From Melanocharis versteri (taxonomy: Eukaryota > Chordata > Aves > Passeriformes > Melanocharitidae), in assembly GCA_013397845.1 (NCBI GenBank), contig VZTG01009076.1, positions 62,001 through 126,000 of the forward strand: a stretch of 64,000 nt of DNA. The letters run 5' to 3'. Positions within the stretch are counted from its first letter, which is position 1, and each line of letters opens with the position of its first letter. Below, one piece after another: positions 37,980-50,598 of this stretch. Both the position numbers and the translations under genes were made by a program. A model generated the notes under the pieces. It did not search any database. It saw nothing but the letters and a program-made list of their open reading frames with translations, and was not told the DNA's origin.

Positions 37980-39340
37980 AATAGGGATGCTTTCATCCCT
38001 GGAGAACAACAGATACTGCGCTTCTATTAGATAAAAGGAGAAAATAATTAAAGTAATTTGATGCTCATTAATCTGACCTTAGTAGAAATAAAAAGTGTTT
38101 GAGAAATGAAGAAAAATTAAAAATGTTCAGGTAAATAGGAAACACAGTAAAATGCAGCATGGTTAACAAAAGCAAGGTCATTTCAGATTAAATTGTTGCC
38201 ATTTCTCCATGGGGTAAGTGATTTTTTTTTTTTTTACAAGAACAATATATTATATTATCTATCAATACTTTAACAATTATTGCAAAGTTGAGAGGGATTG
38301 TGATAAATGCAGTAGTATTGAAGTATGTAAGGAAACAGAAAAAATGGGTGGCTAAATACAATAGGTCTTTTCATCTTCAAAAAAAGGAATATGATTGTGG
38401 TTTATAAAATCAAAAGTAGAAAGGGATGCTCATTAACTTCCTTTAATATTGAAAAATTTACTAACATCAAATGAAGTTATAGACTGTTAGGTTCAAAAGA
38501 AAATGGAGTTCACCTAACACATAATTAAACTGTGTACTTTACAGTTGTAGAATATTATTAATGCAAAAAATGTTTTTGGAGTTTAAAAATACTTGAATTT
38601 ATGGAATAAAAAAAAATCTTTCATGGGCTATTCAACACAAAAATCATATACTTTCCCTAAGCGATTAGGTAAAAAGAAAATTCTGGTCTCATGCAGTTCA
38701 CCTGTTCTAATTTTCTTGGATGAAGCTGATAAAAAACACCCTGGGAGTTAATATTAGACTCAGTTAATTAGAGACTCAGTCTTGGCGACCTTATTATTTA
38801 ACTTCTCTCTAATTACCTTGGCACAGAATGTTTGAGTGCAGAAATGAAAATGAGCTGATAAATCTGAAAGACATCAGGACAGACAGATATGGATATAGTA
38901 TAATCTTAAATAAATATAATAACAGAAATTTAATGAACTCTAGTAATGTGAACAGCAGCGTCATTCACTGAAAGGCTAATGACAAAAACCTGCTGTTAAC
39001 TCAAAGCACAAGTGACTAAGTGTAATTGAGAAGGAATAGCTGGGTTTGCTAGTCAGTTCCAGGAGTCTCTAAAGGATTGAGAAAGGGGGTGGTGTGCAAT
39101 GAGAAATTCCTTGTTGAGAGGGAAAACCCTTAATGCTATTTTTGCAAGATGCTGATGAGACCCTCTCCATATTACCGCAATATTAGATACAGTTCCAGAC
39201 ACCTATGTGTAGAAACAGGCAAAAAAGGTCATTTGAAGACTGTGAAAGGAGTAATCTTTATAAGAAATAAAGCAAAAGCTAAGAGGCATTATGGTTGCTT
39301 TTCCCAGGCTCTCTGTAGATTGCATGGTAGCTGGAATTAA
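37980..39340 (+). mobile_element. Ancient, decayed CR1/L3-like LINE
   Basis: No reading frame survives, but several blocks appear in the order expected of a CR1-type reverse-transcriptase gene on the plus strand. AGCATGGTTAACAAAAGCAA with TTTCAGATTAAATTGTTGCC (about 38156-38205) resembles the part encoding the HGF-TKGKS-type segment. GAGGGATTGTGATAAATGCA (about 38292-38311) resembles the block before the first palm aspartate. GATGCTGATGAGACCCTCTC (about 39148-39167), then ATACAGTTCCAGACACC (39187-39203), resembles the conserved RPHLEY-QFWSP segment near the C-terminus. I infer a single very old insertion broken by point changes and small indels. A profile search is needed to fix its limits. 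Confidence 0.5.
38222..38235. repeat. T14 homopolymer
   Basis: A run of fourteen T within the decayed LINE region. Confidence 0.75.
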
Positions 39341-40006
39341 CGGGGAATTCCTCTTGTTTAGATTGAGGGCACAATACTGCTTTCAGACTGGCATAATCAC
39401 CTGTCATGGTGAGGGAAGGAGTGGAAAGTTCTTGCCGTATGCCAGCAGGTAATCAACACACACCTGGGGTGCACACCACAACCTGAGAGAATAAAAGGTC
39501 AAGGTCTATTTGCATATAAGCTTTGAGTACTCAGGAATTAAACATTAAAAAACAGAAGCTGGTAAACTAATTGGCAAGGAAGCCTTAAGATACAATGGGA
39601 AAAGTAATCATCAATAAATTAAAATAAATATTTTAAAGTAGATGTTTTGGAATTGGTTCTTAACACAGCTGGTAGGAGTATCTGTAGTAGGCTGTAGTAT
39701 CAGAGTTCCTTGCCCTTCCTGTCCTAAACAGAGTAATACGTATATTCTAATGGTATCAAGTGAGAGAAATAAGTGAAATAGACACTTCCTTTCTTATCAT
39801 CTCTTGCAAACAGAAAAGCAGAATTATTCAACTAACTAAAAACTCACCTAGACTGGGTGTCATTAAGTGCAGACACCTTGAAGGCCCAACCATGTGGGTG
39901 AGTGACTTGATGGGGTGAGGGAAACTGCTAGAGGAGACAAAAAAAACAAAAGTAGTGGGGAATTAAAATTTCAGCTTTTGAGTGTCTTCCACCTTCTATA
40001 ATAACT
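39341..40006. other. Unique non-coding spacer
   Basis: This lies between the decayed LINE and the SINE. I see no gene, and no repeat that I can name. Confidence 0.5.
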
Positions 40007-40132
40007 GAATCACAGATGAATCGCAGAATATTCTGGGTTAGAAGCGACCCACAAGGATCATGCAGTCCAGCTCTTGAATATGAATGGCCCATACAGGGAT
40101 TGAACCCACAATTTTGGCATTTGCTATTAAGA
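40007..40132 (-). mobile_element. tRNA-Ile-derived SINE with CR1 tail (TguSINE1-like)
   Basis: On the minus strand the element starts with a tRNA-like part (about 40130 down to 40084). A CTATTAG-like string lies in the anticodon-loop region, and the B-box GGTTCAATCCC follows (plus-strand positions 40096-40106). It ends in TGTATGGGCCA, close to the 3' end of tRNA-Ile (CCCCGTACGGGCCA). A short linker leads into a CR1 3' tail, ATGATCCTTGTGGGTC, then CAGAATATTCTGCGATTC. The composite of tRNA-Ile head and CR1 tail is the known structure of TguSINE1 from zebra finch. The A-box half is not recognisable, so the copy is 5'-truncated or decayed. It depends on CR1 enzymes for movement and encodes no protein. 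Confidence 0.8.
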
Positions 40133-42328
40133 AGTATTTCCATATTTTTTTTATTGTATTTGAGGCATAGGAAATATTATTGCTAAATTAGACTTTTTAT
40201 GTCATCACTTGTATACATTCATATACAAGCTTAGACCTTGATATTTAACAGCAGACGTATTCAAGATAAAATATTTTGCAGATGTAAATCGATGCTTGCA
40301 GCAAGGAGATGTTACTGACAGATGATGCACTCATATTTGCAGTGTGATTCCATCATCCTGACACCTAGCATGCTCTTCATTCACAACAGGTTTGATCTCC
40401 AGTAAGTTTCTATTTAAATGATGTTTTATCTTTACTAATCAGAATTCGTCATATTTTAACAGATTCTATTCCACTTATATCACAGACTGTGCCCTTTATT
40501 TGTATGGAGCAATGTTTCCTGATACACTGTATTTTTTATATATCCTCTGACTTGATTGATATTGATACACTTACTGTAATTCTTTCACAAACATATCAAA
40601 CTATGTTTTCTAAACTTAAATCAGATAATCAGAGTGCTTGCTTACTGGTATGAGTCACTGTTTTTCTTTTTTTTTACAATGCAGTGTATCCTAGATGAAT
40701 TATTTTGTTTTCTGGGAATCTTAAATAGTACTTCATTCTGTCCTGTAACTGTTCTACTTTTTGTTTAAATATTTTAGGATAACATTATTTATAAAAATCC
40801 GAGTTCTTGTCCTTTATTTAGGAAAGACACCAACAAAATATTTCATTAAAGAAGGAATAGAACTTTATTTCAGTTCTTTTTAACTGAGGTAAAGCTAGCA
40901 TCTTTTCCCCTCCTCTTGTTTATGTTGCTGTAAAATGTGGGTCCTTTGCAATTCATTCACTCTTTCATACTGCTAAGAACTGAACACCCTATTCTCATTC
41001 TTGTCACTGCATTTCATTATGTTTACTGCTTTGATCTCCTTCAAGATGTTGCTTGATGCTGTGTTAATCCACTGGCTTATTGCTATTACAGTATTTCACA
41101 GCTCTCCTTTGTTGCTAAGCTCCTACATAAATGAATCATATGACCTCGGCAGTTAACACTGCTGTTATTTTTCCTTGAAATTTTGCTCTTCAAATTGTAA
41201 GAAACAATAGGTCTAACTAAGTCTCCACGTGTTTGAGGATGCTTGTAGTTAATTTGGGCTGTTAATAGACTAGGCAGGGAAATTTGGCTAAACCAAGTAC
41301 AGCAGGGGACCCTGCTGCCCTTAATATAGATGGTTCAATGGGGAAATTGTGAGGAGGAGTTTTTTCAGTCTTCCTCAGACTTTTTGCTAGTATAATGAAA
41401 AGGGGTATTCCACTCTGGAGGTATGTGTTATAACAAGCTGTCATAGTAGTATTAATAAAGAACAACTTCAGCTTTTAGAGTCTTTTTACTATATACTTAA
41501 AAATACTTATATTTTGGGGCTTCTTGTGATGTTTTTAGGGTTGGTTTTTTTTTCTTGTGTGAGCTAGGGCAAAGGATCTTTGTCTTTAGCTGGCTTGCAG
41601 GTTTGTTTTACTATGTTCTTGATTTCTTTTTTTTTCCAATTTTTGCCCTTTCCTCTGCATCCTGCTGGCTTTCTGCTTGATCTATTCTCAGACCTTTTTC
41701 CTTCAGAAACCTTAAGAGAGAGTTAAAGGCCTACTTTTAGCAGTTGGGATTTTGGGATTTTTTTTTTGTTTGTTTGTCAGCTGGGGTCTTTTTGCCTCCT
41801 CTTAGAAATAGGCATTTAATTTTCTTGACTATTATTCAGATAACTGGTAATACAACGTTTCTATTTTCATACCTGAGGACTCTTTTTTTAAAATGTTTTG
41901 TGTAGCTTTGACGTAGCCTCTAGTCAGACATAAATTTGTAGAGAAAAAATAGCAAAAGTCAAATGTGGTGATGGCCATCATAGTCACTCTTCTGAGCCAT
42001 CTTAGTGACTAGCAGGTCCAGAGGGCTCTCTTTCTCTTTTCTAGACTGTGCTGGCAGACACTCTTTCTTACTGTATTAAATGACAGTGTGTTATTTTGTC
42101 TGTGCCAATCTGTTATCTCTTTAGGACAGGGGTCATGTCTTCTTAGAATTTAAAACTATGAATGGCAATGCAAGTATAGCTCATAACTTTCTCCCTCTTT
42201 ACATATGAATTACCTTAGTATAATTTAAGTTGTAAGTGTCTCAGTATGTCTCCTGAACATTATTTTTACTGAAGTGTGTCAATTTTCATTACATTAAATG
42301 AATACTTACTTAATTTCCTATCTCACCT
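40133..42328. other. Unique AT-rich non-coding DNA
   Basis: No supported gene and no named repeat, apart from T-rich tracts near 41622-41640 and a short (TTTG) stretch near 41761-41778. Confidence 0.5.
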
Positions 42329-42570
42329 CTAAGCCCATTTTGTTAATGTCAGGATTATTCTTGCATCCCTCTGAGTCTTGAATACTCTGCTTATTTTAGT
42401 ACCGTCTGCAAATTTAATGATCTGACTTATTACAGCTTTATGTAGACCATTGAATAAAATATGAAAATCTGCTGGTATTAATCTACAATCCTGTGAGACT
42501 TCACTTCTCAGCAGCTGCCTTTCCATTTTCCATCCAATCCTCTGTTTTTCTGGGTAGTAGATGATACCTT
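42329..42570 (-). mobile_element. Old CR1/L3-like reverse transcriptase remnant
   Basis: A 92-codon minus-strand open frame (42329-42604) contains ILFNGLHKAVISQIIKFADG followed by TKIS. This corresponds to the palm region of CR1/L2-type LINE reverse transcriptase, where the usual pattern is LF-I-INDL, then KFADDTKI. The second catalytic aspartate of FADD is replaced by glycine and the GSVLGP-type motif before it is decayed, so the product cannot be active. Beyond about 42570 the similarity is lost. Only this internal piece remains, and the tail and 5' region are not seen next to it. Confidence 0.7.
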
Positions 42571-44667
42571 GGTACTGCTCAAACCTGAAGGCAGGGAACT
42601 GCATCAGATCTGGAGCCAGCTGAACTTATCACAGTCTCAAAGGAAAAGCAGATGCCCTAAAAACCCAAACGCATCAAGGATGGGAAAGAGTCAAACTTCA
42701 GGATACAGACTTTTGGATGTGAATGCTGGGTCACAAGTGCTTGATATTGAGAGAAAAGTTTTAATAAAGATTTACTCCATCCACAACAAAGCTTTCTTAA
42801 TGATAACAATGATCCATCATTTTGACTTTTCTCTGAACCTTTTTAAGACCCCAGCTAAGTCAGGACTCTTGGTTTATCTAGGCTAATAACATTTTTCATT
42901 TTTAAAAGTAACCAGATTTCTTTAACATGATTTACTCTTTCCATATCCACAATGACTCATAATTATTAAATTGTGCTTATATAATTATATCCTCTAAAAT
43001 GATCTATAAATGTAACATCTCTTTCTTAAAGATCAGACTCTGAGGAATAAAACTTCCTTGGATTATCTCTAGAGATAAAATGCTAAAGGTGTTCATAGCA
43101 GGATTAGGCAAGAGACTGGCAGCTCTGGAAAAAAGGTTTGAAACTTGGTGCTGGAAGGGACTTCCATTATTATTGGAGTAGTGGGGAATATGACACTTGT
43201 AGATTTAAGAGCAGAAGAGCTGAGAGTCAGCTTGGTTTGGGAGTGTTTGAGCAAACTGTAAGAAGGAACTGTGTGAAGTATTTTTATGTGAAGATTAGAG
43301 ATGTGTAATCATGGACAAATAAAAAAAGATGCCAGGCCTTGGAACTGGAGGCTGGGGGCCCTGTACTGGCCACCAGTCTGGTGAGCAAGAGCTAGGGAAG
43401 CCTGGGTGTTAATGTAAATAAACTGTGTTATCACATCAAGAAAGAGGGAATCTGAAAGGTTGAATGCTTTTTGTGAGTAAATTAATATAAAGGTGTGAGG
43501 TTTTTCATTTTCCCCTGAAATGCTCCCTAAAATGTATAAGCCCTAAAGTCAGGGCTTATAGCTTGCCTTCATTTTGGAGTCAATAATGAAATATTGTAAA
43601 ATATGACCACTGTAGGTCTGATAGTAAATCTATGTGGTGTAATAAATCATATTGTTCCTAATAGCTGGAACAGTAGTGCACAAAAACATGTATAATTTCT
43701 AAAAATGTCATGCATTCTGGTCTGGATGTGGTGGGGCTTTTGAGGATGCTTTATCGTCTGTTTTGGGATTTTTTTAGTACCATACTTTCACCTTTGAATT
43801 ACAAGTGTCTGAGTTATTTTCTGTTACAAATAGTAAAAATCTAGAGAGCTGAAGTGTTCAATCAAGCAATTGAGGGAAAGAAGACAACTTGGAGGGGAGA
43901 CTTGACAGTGATGCATTTGTAGCACACAGGCAGGGAGTAGAAAATTGCTGCCATATTACTTCATTGTGGGGGGATGAGGAGCAGAAAATCAACAGCAAAA
44001 ATTAACAAGTAGCCATTATGTAGTCAGAGCCAGGTTCAAAACAAAACAGCAGGGATGGTCCTTCATACATATGTAGCAGGTCTGTAGAAACTCCAGTCAA
44101 AGAATACGGTACGTGCTAAAAACTTGTATTAGGCACTAACAGTGAATGTCTCCTCCATGAGGTTGATGGTGTCTAAAAGAAGGGAAGACAGTGTGTCTTG
44201 GGAGGGGCTTAAAATGAAGAGGTTGGAGGCTGATGGAAAGCTAAGTGCCCTGTTCTTATATTTCCTGCTATATCATTGACCTTTTTTCCCCTTAGTCGGA
44301 GTACTTGCTTTTGTGTTGTGTTCAGCTGAAAAAAGCCACACTATACCTGTTTTCTTGGCTGTGGGGAGGACAGAGATCTGGTGACTTTACCTATTGATCT
44401 GTTCCACTTTCTTGTTTTACATGACCTGTAAGATGTGCATTAAGGCCATGCAAGTGAATACTTTAAAGTGCTGGTGTTGGAAAAGGCCAATATTAGATGA
44501 GGCTCATTAGTTGTAATCTTCTAGATTCTTCTGTAGTGAGGTTGGTAAGTAGAAACCCTTTGAAGGGAGAAGGAGATAGAACTGCATATATTTCAAATAG
44601 TTGCAGCTGCTATCCTAGGTTTCCCTTAGGCCTTTCCTAGTCTTTCCTGTACTAGTCTTGTACCTCA
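42571..44667. other. Unique non-coding DNA
   Basis: No supported gene. A stretch at about 43290-43440 is richer in G and C, has AATAAA near 43419 and looks vaguely like the end of an old LTR or a transcript 3' end. I cannot assign it. Confidence 0.45.
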
Positions 44668-45171
44668 AGTGCTGGGTGCAGTTCTAGGCACCACAGTATA
44701 AGAAGGTTATAAAGCTACTGGAGAGCCTCCAAAGGAGGGCAATGCAGATGGCGAAGGGTCTGGAGGGGAAGCTGTATGAGGAGTGGCTGAGGTCACTTGG
44801 TCTGTTCAGCCTGGAGGAGACTGAGGGGACACCTCATTGCAATTACAACTTCCTTGTGAGGGGAAGCAGAGGGACAGGCACTGATCTTCTCTCTGGTGAC
44901 AAGTGATAGGATCTGAGGGAATGGCATGAAGTTATATCAGGAGAGATTTAGGATGGGTGTTAGAAAAAGGCTCTTCACCCAGAGGGTGGTTGGGCACTGG
45001 AACAGGCTCCTCACGGAAGTGGTCACAGCACCAGCCTGACAGAGTTCAAAAAGCATTTGGACAACACTCTTGGACTTATGGTGTAATTACTGGGATTGCC
45101 CTGTGCCAGGCCAGGAGTTGGACTTTATGATCCTTGTGTGTCCTTTCCAGCTCAGGATATTCTATGATTCT
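44668..45171 (+). mobile_element. CR1 LINE 3' segment, 5'-truncated
   Basis: The copy starts inside the last coding part of the reverse transcriptase (TGCTGGGTGCAGTTCTAGGC, the nucleotide form of YCVQFW-type sequence). It continues through the 3' UTR: GAGTGGCTGAGGTCACTTGG, CAGCCTGGAGGAGACTGAGG, and TTCACCCAGAGGGTGGTTGG. It ends in GTTGGACTTTATGATCCTTG followed by the ATTCTATGATTCT terminus near 45158-45171. Orientation is plus. No frame is intact. The tail resembles those of the SINE at 40007 and the CR1 at 32195. Confidence 0.93.
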
Positions 45172-45363
45172 TTCACAAATGCAACTCGATAGAGTAGACA
45201 CAGAAAAGGAAAAACAAAGGTAATGTTGAGGGTGATGCTAACAATGTGATCCAGGCACTTCCCAGCCTTTTTAGGGAGTCAGGAGCTGAAGTATTTGCTT
45301 TTCAGGAACCACCACCACACCACGCACTCCTTCTTTCGTATCCTCCATCTTGGAGGATGATGC

Positions 45364-45396
45364 CATGGGGAGAAAGTGGGGCATGGGGAGAAAGTG
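45364..45396. repeat. 18-bp period tandem duplication
   Basis: CATGGGGAGAAAGTG occurs at 45364-45378 and again at 45382-45396, separated by GGG. The two copies are identical, which suggests a recent duplication. Confidence 0.75.
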
Positions 45397-47212
45397 CACA
45401 TTAAATCCCTGTTTTTGTATCTTGCACCTTGCATCTTGGGAACTTATGGTTCTGTCTGGATTTATGCTTGTGCGTGGGAGAACGCTAAGGAGAAGGTGTG
45501 GGAGAGCAATTTTACAAGGCTGGAAAACTACTGTTCAATAGCCTTTAGTCATCTGCAAGACCTTTTGCCAGCTGATATACCTTATTAACAGCACAGGCTA
45601 GGTATTTATAGAGCCACTGCATCCAGAGTTTCTTTCATAGACAAGCTGTTCATACTCTGCAGGACCACATCATTTGGCGTAGGAGGTTGAGCAATCTTTA
45701 TTGAGGCAGCAGTGTGACCTCATACCCCGCTGCTAACAGAGGCAGAACAGCAATGGAAGATTAATTTTCTATTTCTTTCCCCCAAGGGTGTGAAAGCGTG
45801 TCTCTTTTAGGTTCTGTCTCAAATAAAAGAATGAGGTGGAAAAAATAAACTCTGCTTTCACTGTTCCCCAATTATTAGGTAGAGGAACAATTCTGTTAAG
45901 TCAGATGATACACAGATGATTAATCTTACATTTTTTATCAACACAACATTTTTAAGTCACTTTGGAGGAAGAAAAGTGTGTAAATCCTAAAGAAGAGGAG
46001 AAAAATAAGTTCTAAGATTTCATTTCTTGTACATTCACGCTGGATATTAACACCTCCTGGTTAGAAAATGCTCTATATTGTTTTCAAAATGTCCTTTTTG
46101 CAGTCTTGGGATGGACCATCGATAAAAATCATGAGATCTGGACAAAAAGACTATGTAATACACTTTTTGCACTTAATTTAACCCAGACTTATTTGGTAGA
46201 CTGGTAGACTATCTGTAGCTAATGAAAACAGCAGGAACAGCATAGCACATCCAAATGCAGTATTTTAAAAAGGCATTGGCACAATTCAAGACCTGGGTTC
46301 ATAATAGCAGAAAGTAGGAGCTGATATTTGAGAATTATAACAGTAACATAGACCAATGAACCATCTACTGTAGCACTCAAAGATCAGTTCATATGTGATG
46401 CTGTAGAAGCTGATAGCTTAAATTTTTACTTTGAGAAACAATAATGCAATACTGCCAATATGTCTCATTTCACTCATGTTAGTTAATGTGCAATTGGCTT
46501 TGTGCTGGAAAAAGGGTAGAAATACATAAATTTCTAGAAAGAACCTCTTAATGAAGGGGAGAAAAATTGTAAACTTGATACTCTTTGTTTTTCATTGAGG
46601 AGATCCAGAGATTCATTACACTGTTTGTAGACTTCTGAGGCACTACACACATCAGCCACGGCATTGTAAGAGCAGCTGTGCTCCTAAGCCTTTGAGCCAT
46701 TCAGGAGAGTTCTGACAAACACTGGGAGATATCTCCAAACCTCTTCAAGCAACTAGAAAACAAAATGCTTCATCAGAAAACTGATTATTTTGGGCTCTTT
46801 GTCTACTTAGCTCTTGGGAACTCTGAGGCAGAAGCTGATTGTAATTCTCTGCTACTTAAATCCCAATTCAGTATTTTTGGTGAAAGAAGTTACAAAAATT
46901 TGGAGACTATTTTGCTTATTTGATTCAGTCCTTGGAAACCTGGTTCAGGTTTGCAAAATAAGCGATCACTGCTATGAAATGCCTTGTTTATATTTTTTGG
47001 ATGTTAACGTAAGCTGAGGGTTAGTTCTCTTGAGATGGTTCTGTGAGGAATAGGTCATCATTCAAGATGACATTCTTGAAGATTTCCAGTAAAAACACTT
47101 TTCACCATCTAAGAATTAATTCTACAGTTCCTTCTCTACTTTCTCTGGTAAAATTGCAAAGCAAACTTTTTGCTGACTGCTTTGAGAAATGCAGTGATTG
47201 AGGTATTGGTGG

Positions 47213-47234
47213 TATTATTATTATTATTATTATT
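47213..47234. repeat. (ATT)n simple repeat
   Basis: About seven perfect ATT/TTA units, a typical microsatellite. Confidence 0.85.
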
Positions 47235-47763
47235 CCAATTATTTAGGTACTTGTAGTAAATATTCGAAAAGTGAATCTTTTAATCTAACTGTACCTAGCA
47301 GCTGAAAGTGTCAGACATCCTGGACTCCCAATTTTCTCCATGCCTCTCACAATCAGAATTTTGTCAGGAAAAAATATTCTGCTGTAAACTAGTTTGGAAG
47401 TAGCTACTGTCCTATAATGGGTGGTCATTAAATGGGGCTATCTTTAGCTCTCATTCCTCACATCCTCCTTATTTAATGGGAATTGCACCCCTTGGCATAA
47501 TTCCATCAGCAAAATACATGTCATTGAGGTGATGCAAAGTATTCTGATGAGGATGATGGGGTAACTTGGTTTTAGTTGGTGGGAGCAGCATATTTACAAA
47601 TGTTCCTTTCCCGTGTGGAGATACTTCTCAGTGAGCAGTTGACATCAACCACTTGTGTCTGGCCTGGGGTTTAATGTAATGTAATATAATAATGATGATT
47701 CTTATGATCAGCTCCCAAAATAGCTGGTGCTAAACCTTGGTATTTTGGAGCAACAGGATGTTT

Positions 47764-47780
47764 AAAAAAAAAAAAAAAAA
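47764..47780. repeat. A17 homopolymer
   Basis: The longest homopolymer noticed in the window. No retroposed body was recognised upstream. Confidence 0.8.
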
Positions 47781-50598
47781 GTTACAACATTGTTAGCTTA
47801 GTTTATCCCTTTGACATTAAATGTATTTCCAGAGCTGTATAAGCTATATCTGCCTTCTCCCGTCATGCAGCATGGATGGCACAGTGCCTGCAAACAGACC
47901 ATTTCCTTCAATCTGAGAAAACATTTCTCTTCAGGAAAAAAATTAAAATTATAACCTGTCTTTTACTTGAATGAGCACATTTACAAGGAGTTTTTTTTCT
48001 AGTCTAAGGTTATTGGTCAGATCCCTCTTGAAACCTTGGTGACGAGTTGAAAATAACTTCCAGTGCCTCAGAAACGTCCAAAAGGAGAACTTAATTTATT
48101 GGAGGTTTTTGCTTTAAGTGTGATAATTTGTGCAGGCATTGGACTTATGCAAGAGATATTTCTGTTTCATATGATAAAAGTAATAATATTGTTATAATTT
48201 AGTCTTTTTGCCTTTTCTTGTGTGGTTGTCTTAAAACGTGCTTTATTTTTTTAGTTAGAAAACGTTTCTAGTTTCAAAAAGTTTAGTTTCAAGTACTTGG
48301 AACAATTTTTTTTAGAATGGGTAGATTAAACACTGTAGTTTGAGAAAGTTGCACAGCTACAACAGATACTCTCTGAAATAATGGTTTAGAGTGGAACTGA
48401 TAAGAAGTTGGATAATAGGCCAGCAAACAGGATGTCTGTAGTCCATCAAGGACTAAATGAGATCTATATAAAGCAACAGTGTAATTGTAAAATCAAGACA
48501 CGTAGACTGGAAAAGATCCAAAAATAACATTAGAAGATATGTCATAAACAGACCATGTGGTTCTGATAAAAGACTAGAATGGCACTGTATCTAGCACACA
48601 GGTAAAGCAAAAAAGTAAATTCTAAAGTCTTAATAGTTGCCTGATTGCATCCAGTAAAAAAAACAGTCAGCGTATAAGGTACTGATTCCCTGTTTGTGAA
48701 ATAGAGCTGTGGCTTTGATATTTTATATTCAAGCTGCAGGAGAGGTAGTTCCTTGTGGTGTTTGGACCCAGTGCATAGGGCTAATCTTACTACTTGTCAT
48801 GTTGTCTGAAGAAGGAACCCACTGGCTAAAGGCAGAAGCTTAAGGACAGCTGAATGAATATGCTCTGTGGTTGGTCCAGGAACAGTTTTTCCTCTAATTC
48901 AATCACTGTAGTGGATTGGTAGTGTTGAATTGTTGACATGTTTGCTGTGGACATTGCAAAAAGCAGACCCAAGAGGCAAGCAGTAACCAAAATGGAGCAT
49001 CCTTTCCGAGAACCACTGCATGTTCCAGGACACTGTGGCTTCATCAACAGCTTTGACAGATTAATTACTCCATATTTAGGTACCAAACTGTACCTCAGGA
49101 AGAATTTGGAAGCCACCAGACAAAATTTCAGATGATCTCCATGAATTAATACCTTTTAGGGCTCTGGTGTCTCTGATCCGCAGACTTATCTGTGTCACTG
49201 TGGTGAGGGGTATATCTCCAGACACAACAGTAGTCAAATGTCTTGGATCTGTCATCTTAGGTTTACAGCTACCAAAGGGCAGCTAGAAGACTGGTAGATA
49301 TGTCAGAAATCCAGAAAGTATGGGTTTAAGATTAAGAAAAAAAAACACAAACTGTCAAAATCAAACCAAACCACAGCAAAACATCTAATCATCTCAGCTC
49401 CTGTCTAAAGATGCAGAGAGAGGAGTAGATTCTGTATTGTGTAAATAGCAGATACAGGCAAGTTAGAGTGGAATAGTTTAGATCTATTTGAGTATTGTTT
49501 GTTCCTCAGACTTTTGAGTGAAGTAGTCTGTCCTTTTAGCTAACCCTACTAATAACTACTGTTCTGAGTGATTCGTTCTTTGATTAAAAAACAAATCTGG
49601 GAAATGATGCATGCAATATATAATTTCAGAGGTTTTTTTAATTTTAGGGACCATATTTGGTCCATATTAAGGTTCATTAATGATGTCTCTGAAGGTGGTC
49701 TGTGTCTTATGCGAAGAATTCAGGCCCCTACCAAAGAAGTGGCAAGATATTTTGGCAGATGGAATTGAGCATTTACACAAGTCTTAACTGAAGCCTCAGT
49801 TCTGACTTAAAGCATGACAAAAGCTATATCCAGTTAATTAGATACAGCAAATAATTGCAGGATTATCATTCTTTCCAGCTACAAGCTTTGTTAAAGGTAG
49901 CTTCACATCACTCCAAGAAGAGGAGAGGCCTCTTGCCTGCTAACTGCCTTGAGAAGGAATCAAAACCGGATTTAAATTCATAAGTATCCTTTGAATTACT
50001 ATTTTTAGGGTGTGTTATCTGTATTGTAACTTGTTTAGCAAAGAGCACTTGAGAAGGTCAAGATCTATTCAGGAAGCATCAGAGCTACAGTTCTCATGGG
50101 ACAAAACACAGCAGTTCTTCCAAAAATAAACCCAGTTACAAGAAATAAATTTTTATTATTATTATTTAGGACCTTTTGAGCCCATCTATTAAATAAAATC
50201 TGGTATGTTCTCTGTCTTCCAAAAGCTAAAAAAATTGTCATGGAATGCATATTCTCTCCAACTGGTTATTTAAATTTTGTTCTGTTTTTGAGGTCTGTGA
50301 ACTACAATGACTTCCCATTAACTTCAGAATGTCGATATATCGCTTAAATCAAGAGCCAAGTATTTTGTGATCCAGTCTACCCAAATCCCAGTTGGGCACT
50401 AAGAATAATTGCAAATATAGAACATAAATACCAGGCAAAAATCCAGATAGTTAATCTTTTGTATATAAGGTCATTAGGCACTACAGAGTATGCAAATTCC
50501 CCAGGTATTCAACTTCAGTTGTTGTGGGATTTGGTTTCTTTTGAGTTTTGAGGTGGGTTTTTTAATGCTTGTTTAGAGAGAGGGAGACATGTGCAGCC

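Larger units (their letters stand above)
45172..50598. other. Unique non-coding DNA
   Basis: No supported gene. Contents include a tandem duplication at 45364-45396, a trinucleotide repeat at 47213-47234 and a 17-base A run at 47764-47780. The plus-strand frames near 45350-45588 simply translate the tandem duplication and its flank. Confidence 0.5.

Noticed and set aside
40084..40130. Possible tRNA-Ile gene
   Set aside because: Only the 3' half is tRNA-like, the A-box is missing, and it continues directly into a CR1 tail, so it is a SINE.
43290..43440. LTR-like or transcript-end-like patch with AATAAA
   Set aside because: No clear TG...CA ends, TATA box or partner repeat. I could not assign it, and a repeat-library search would decide.
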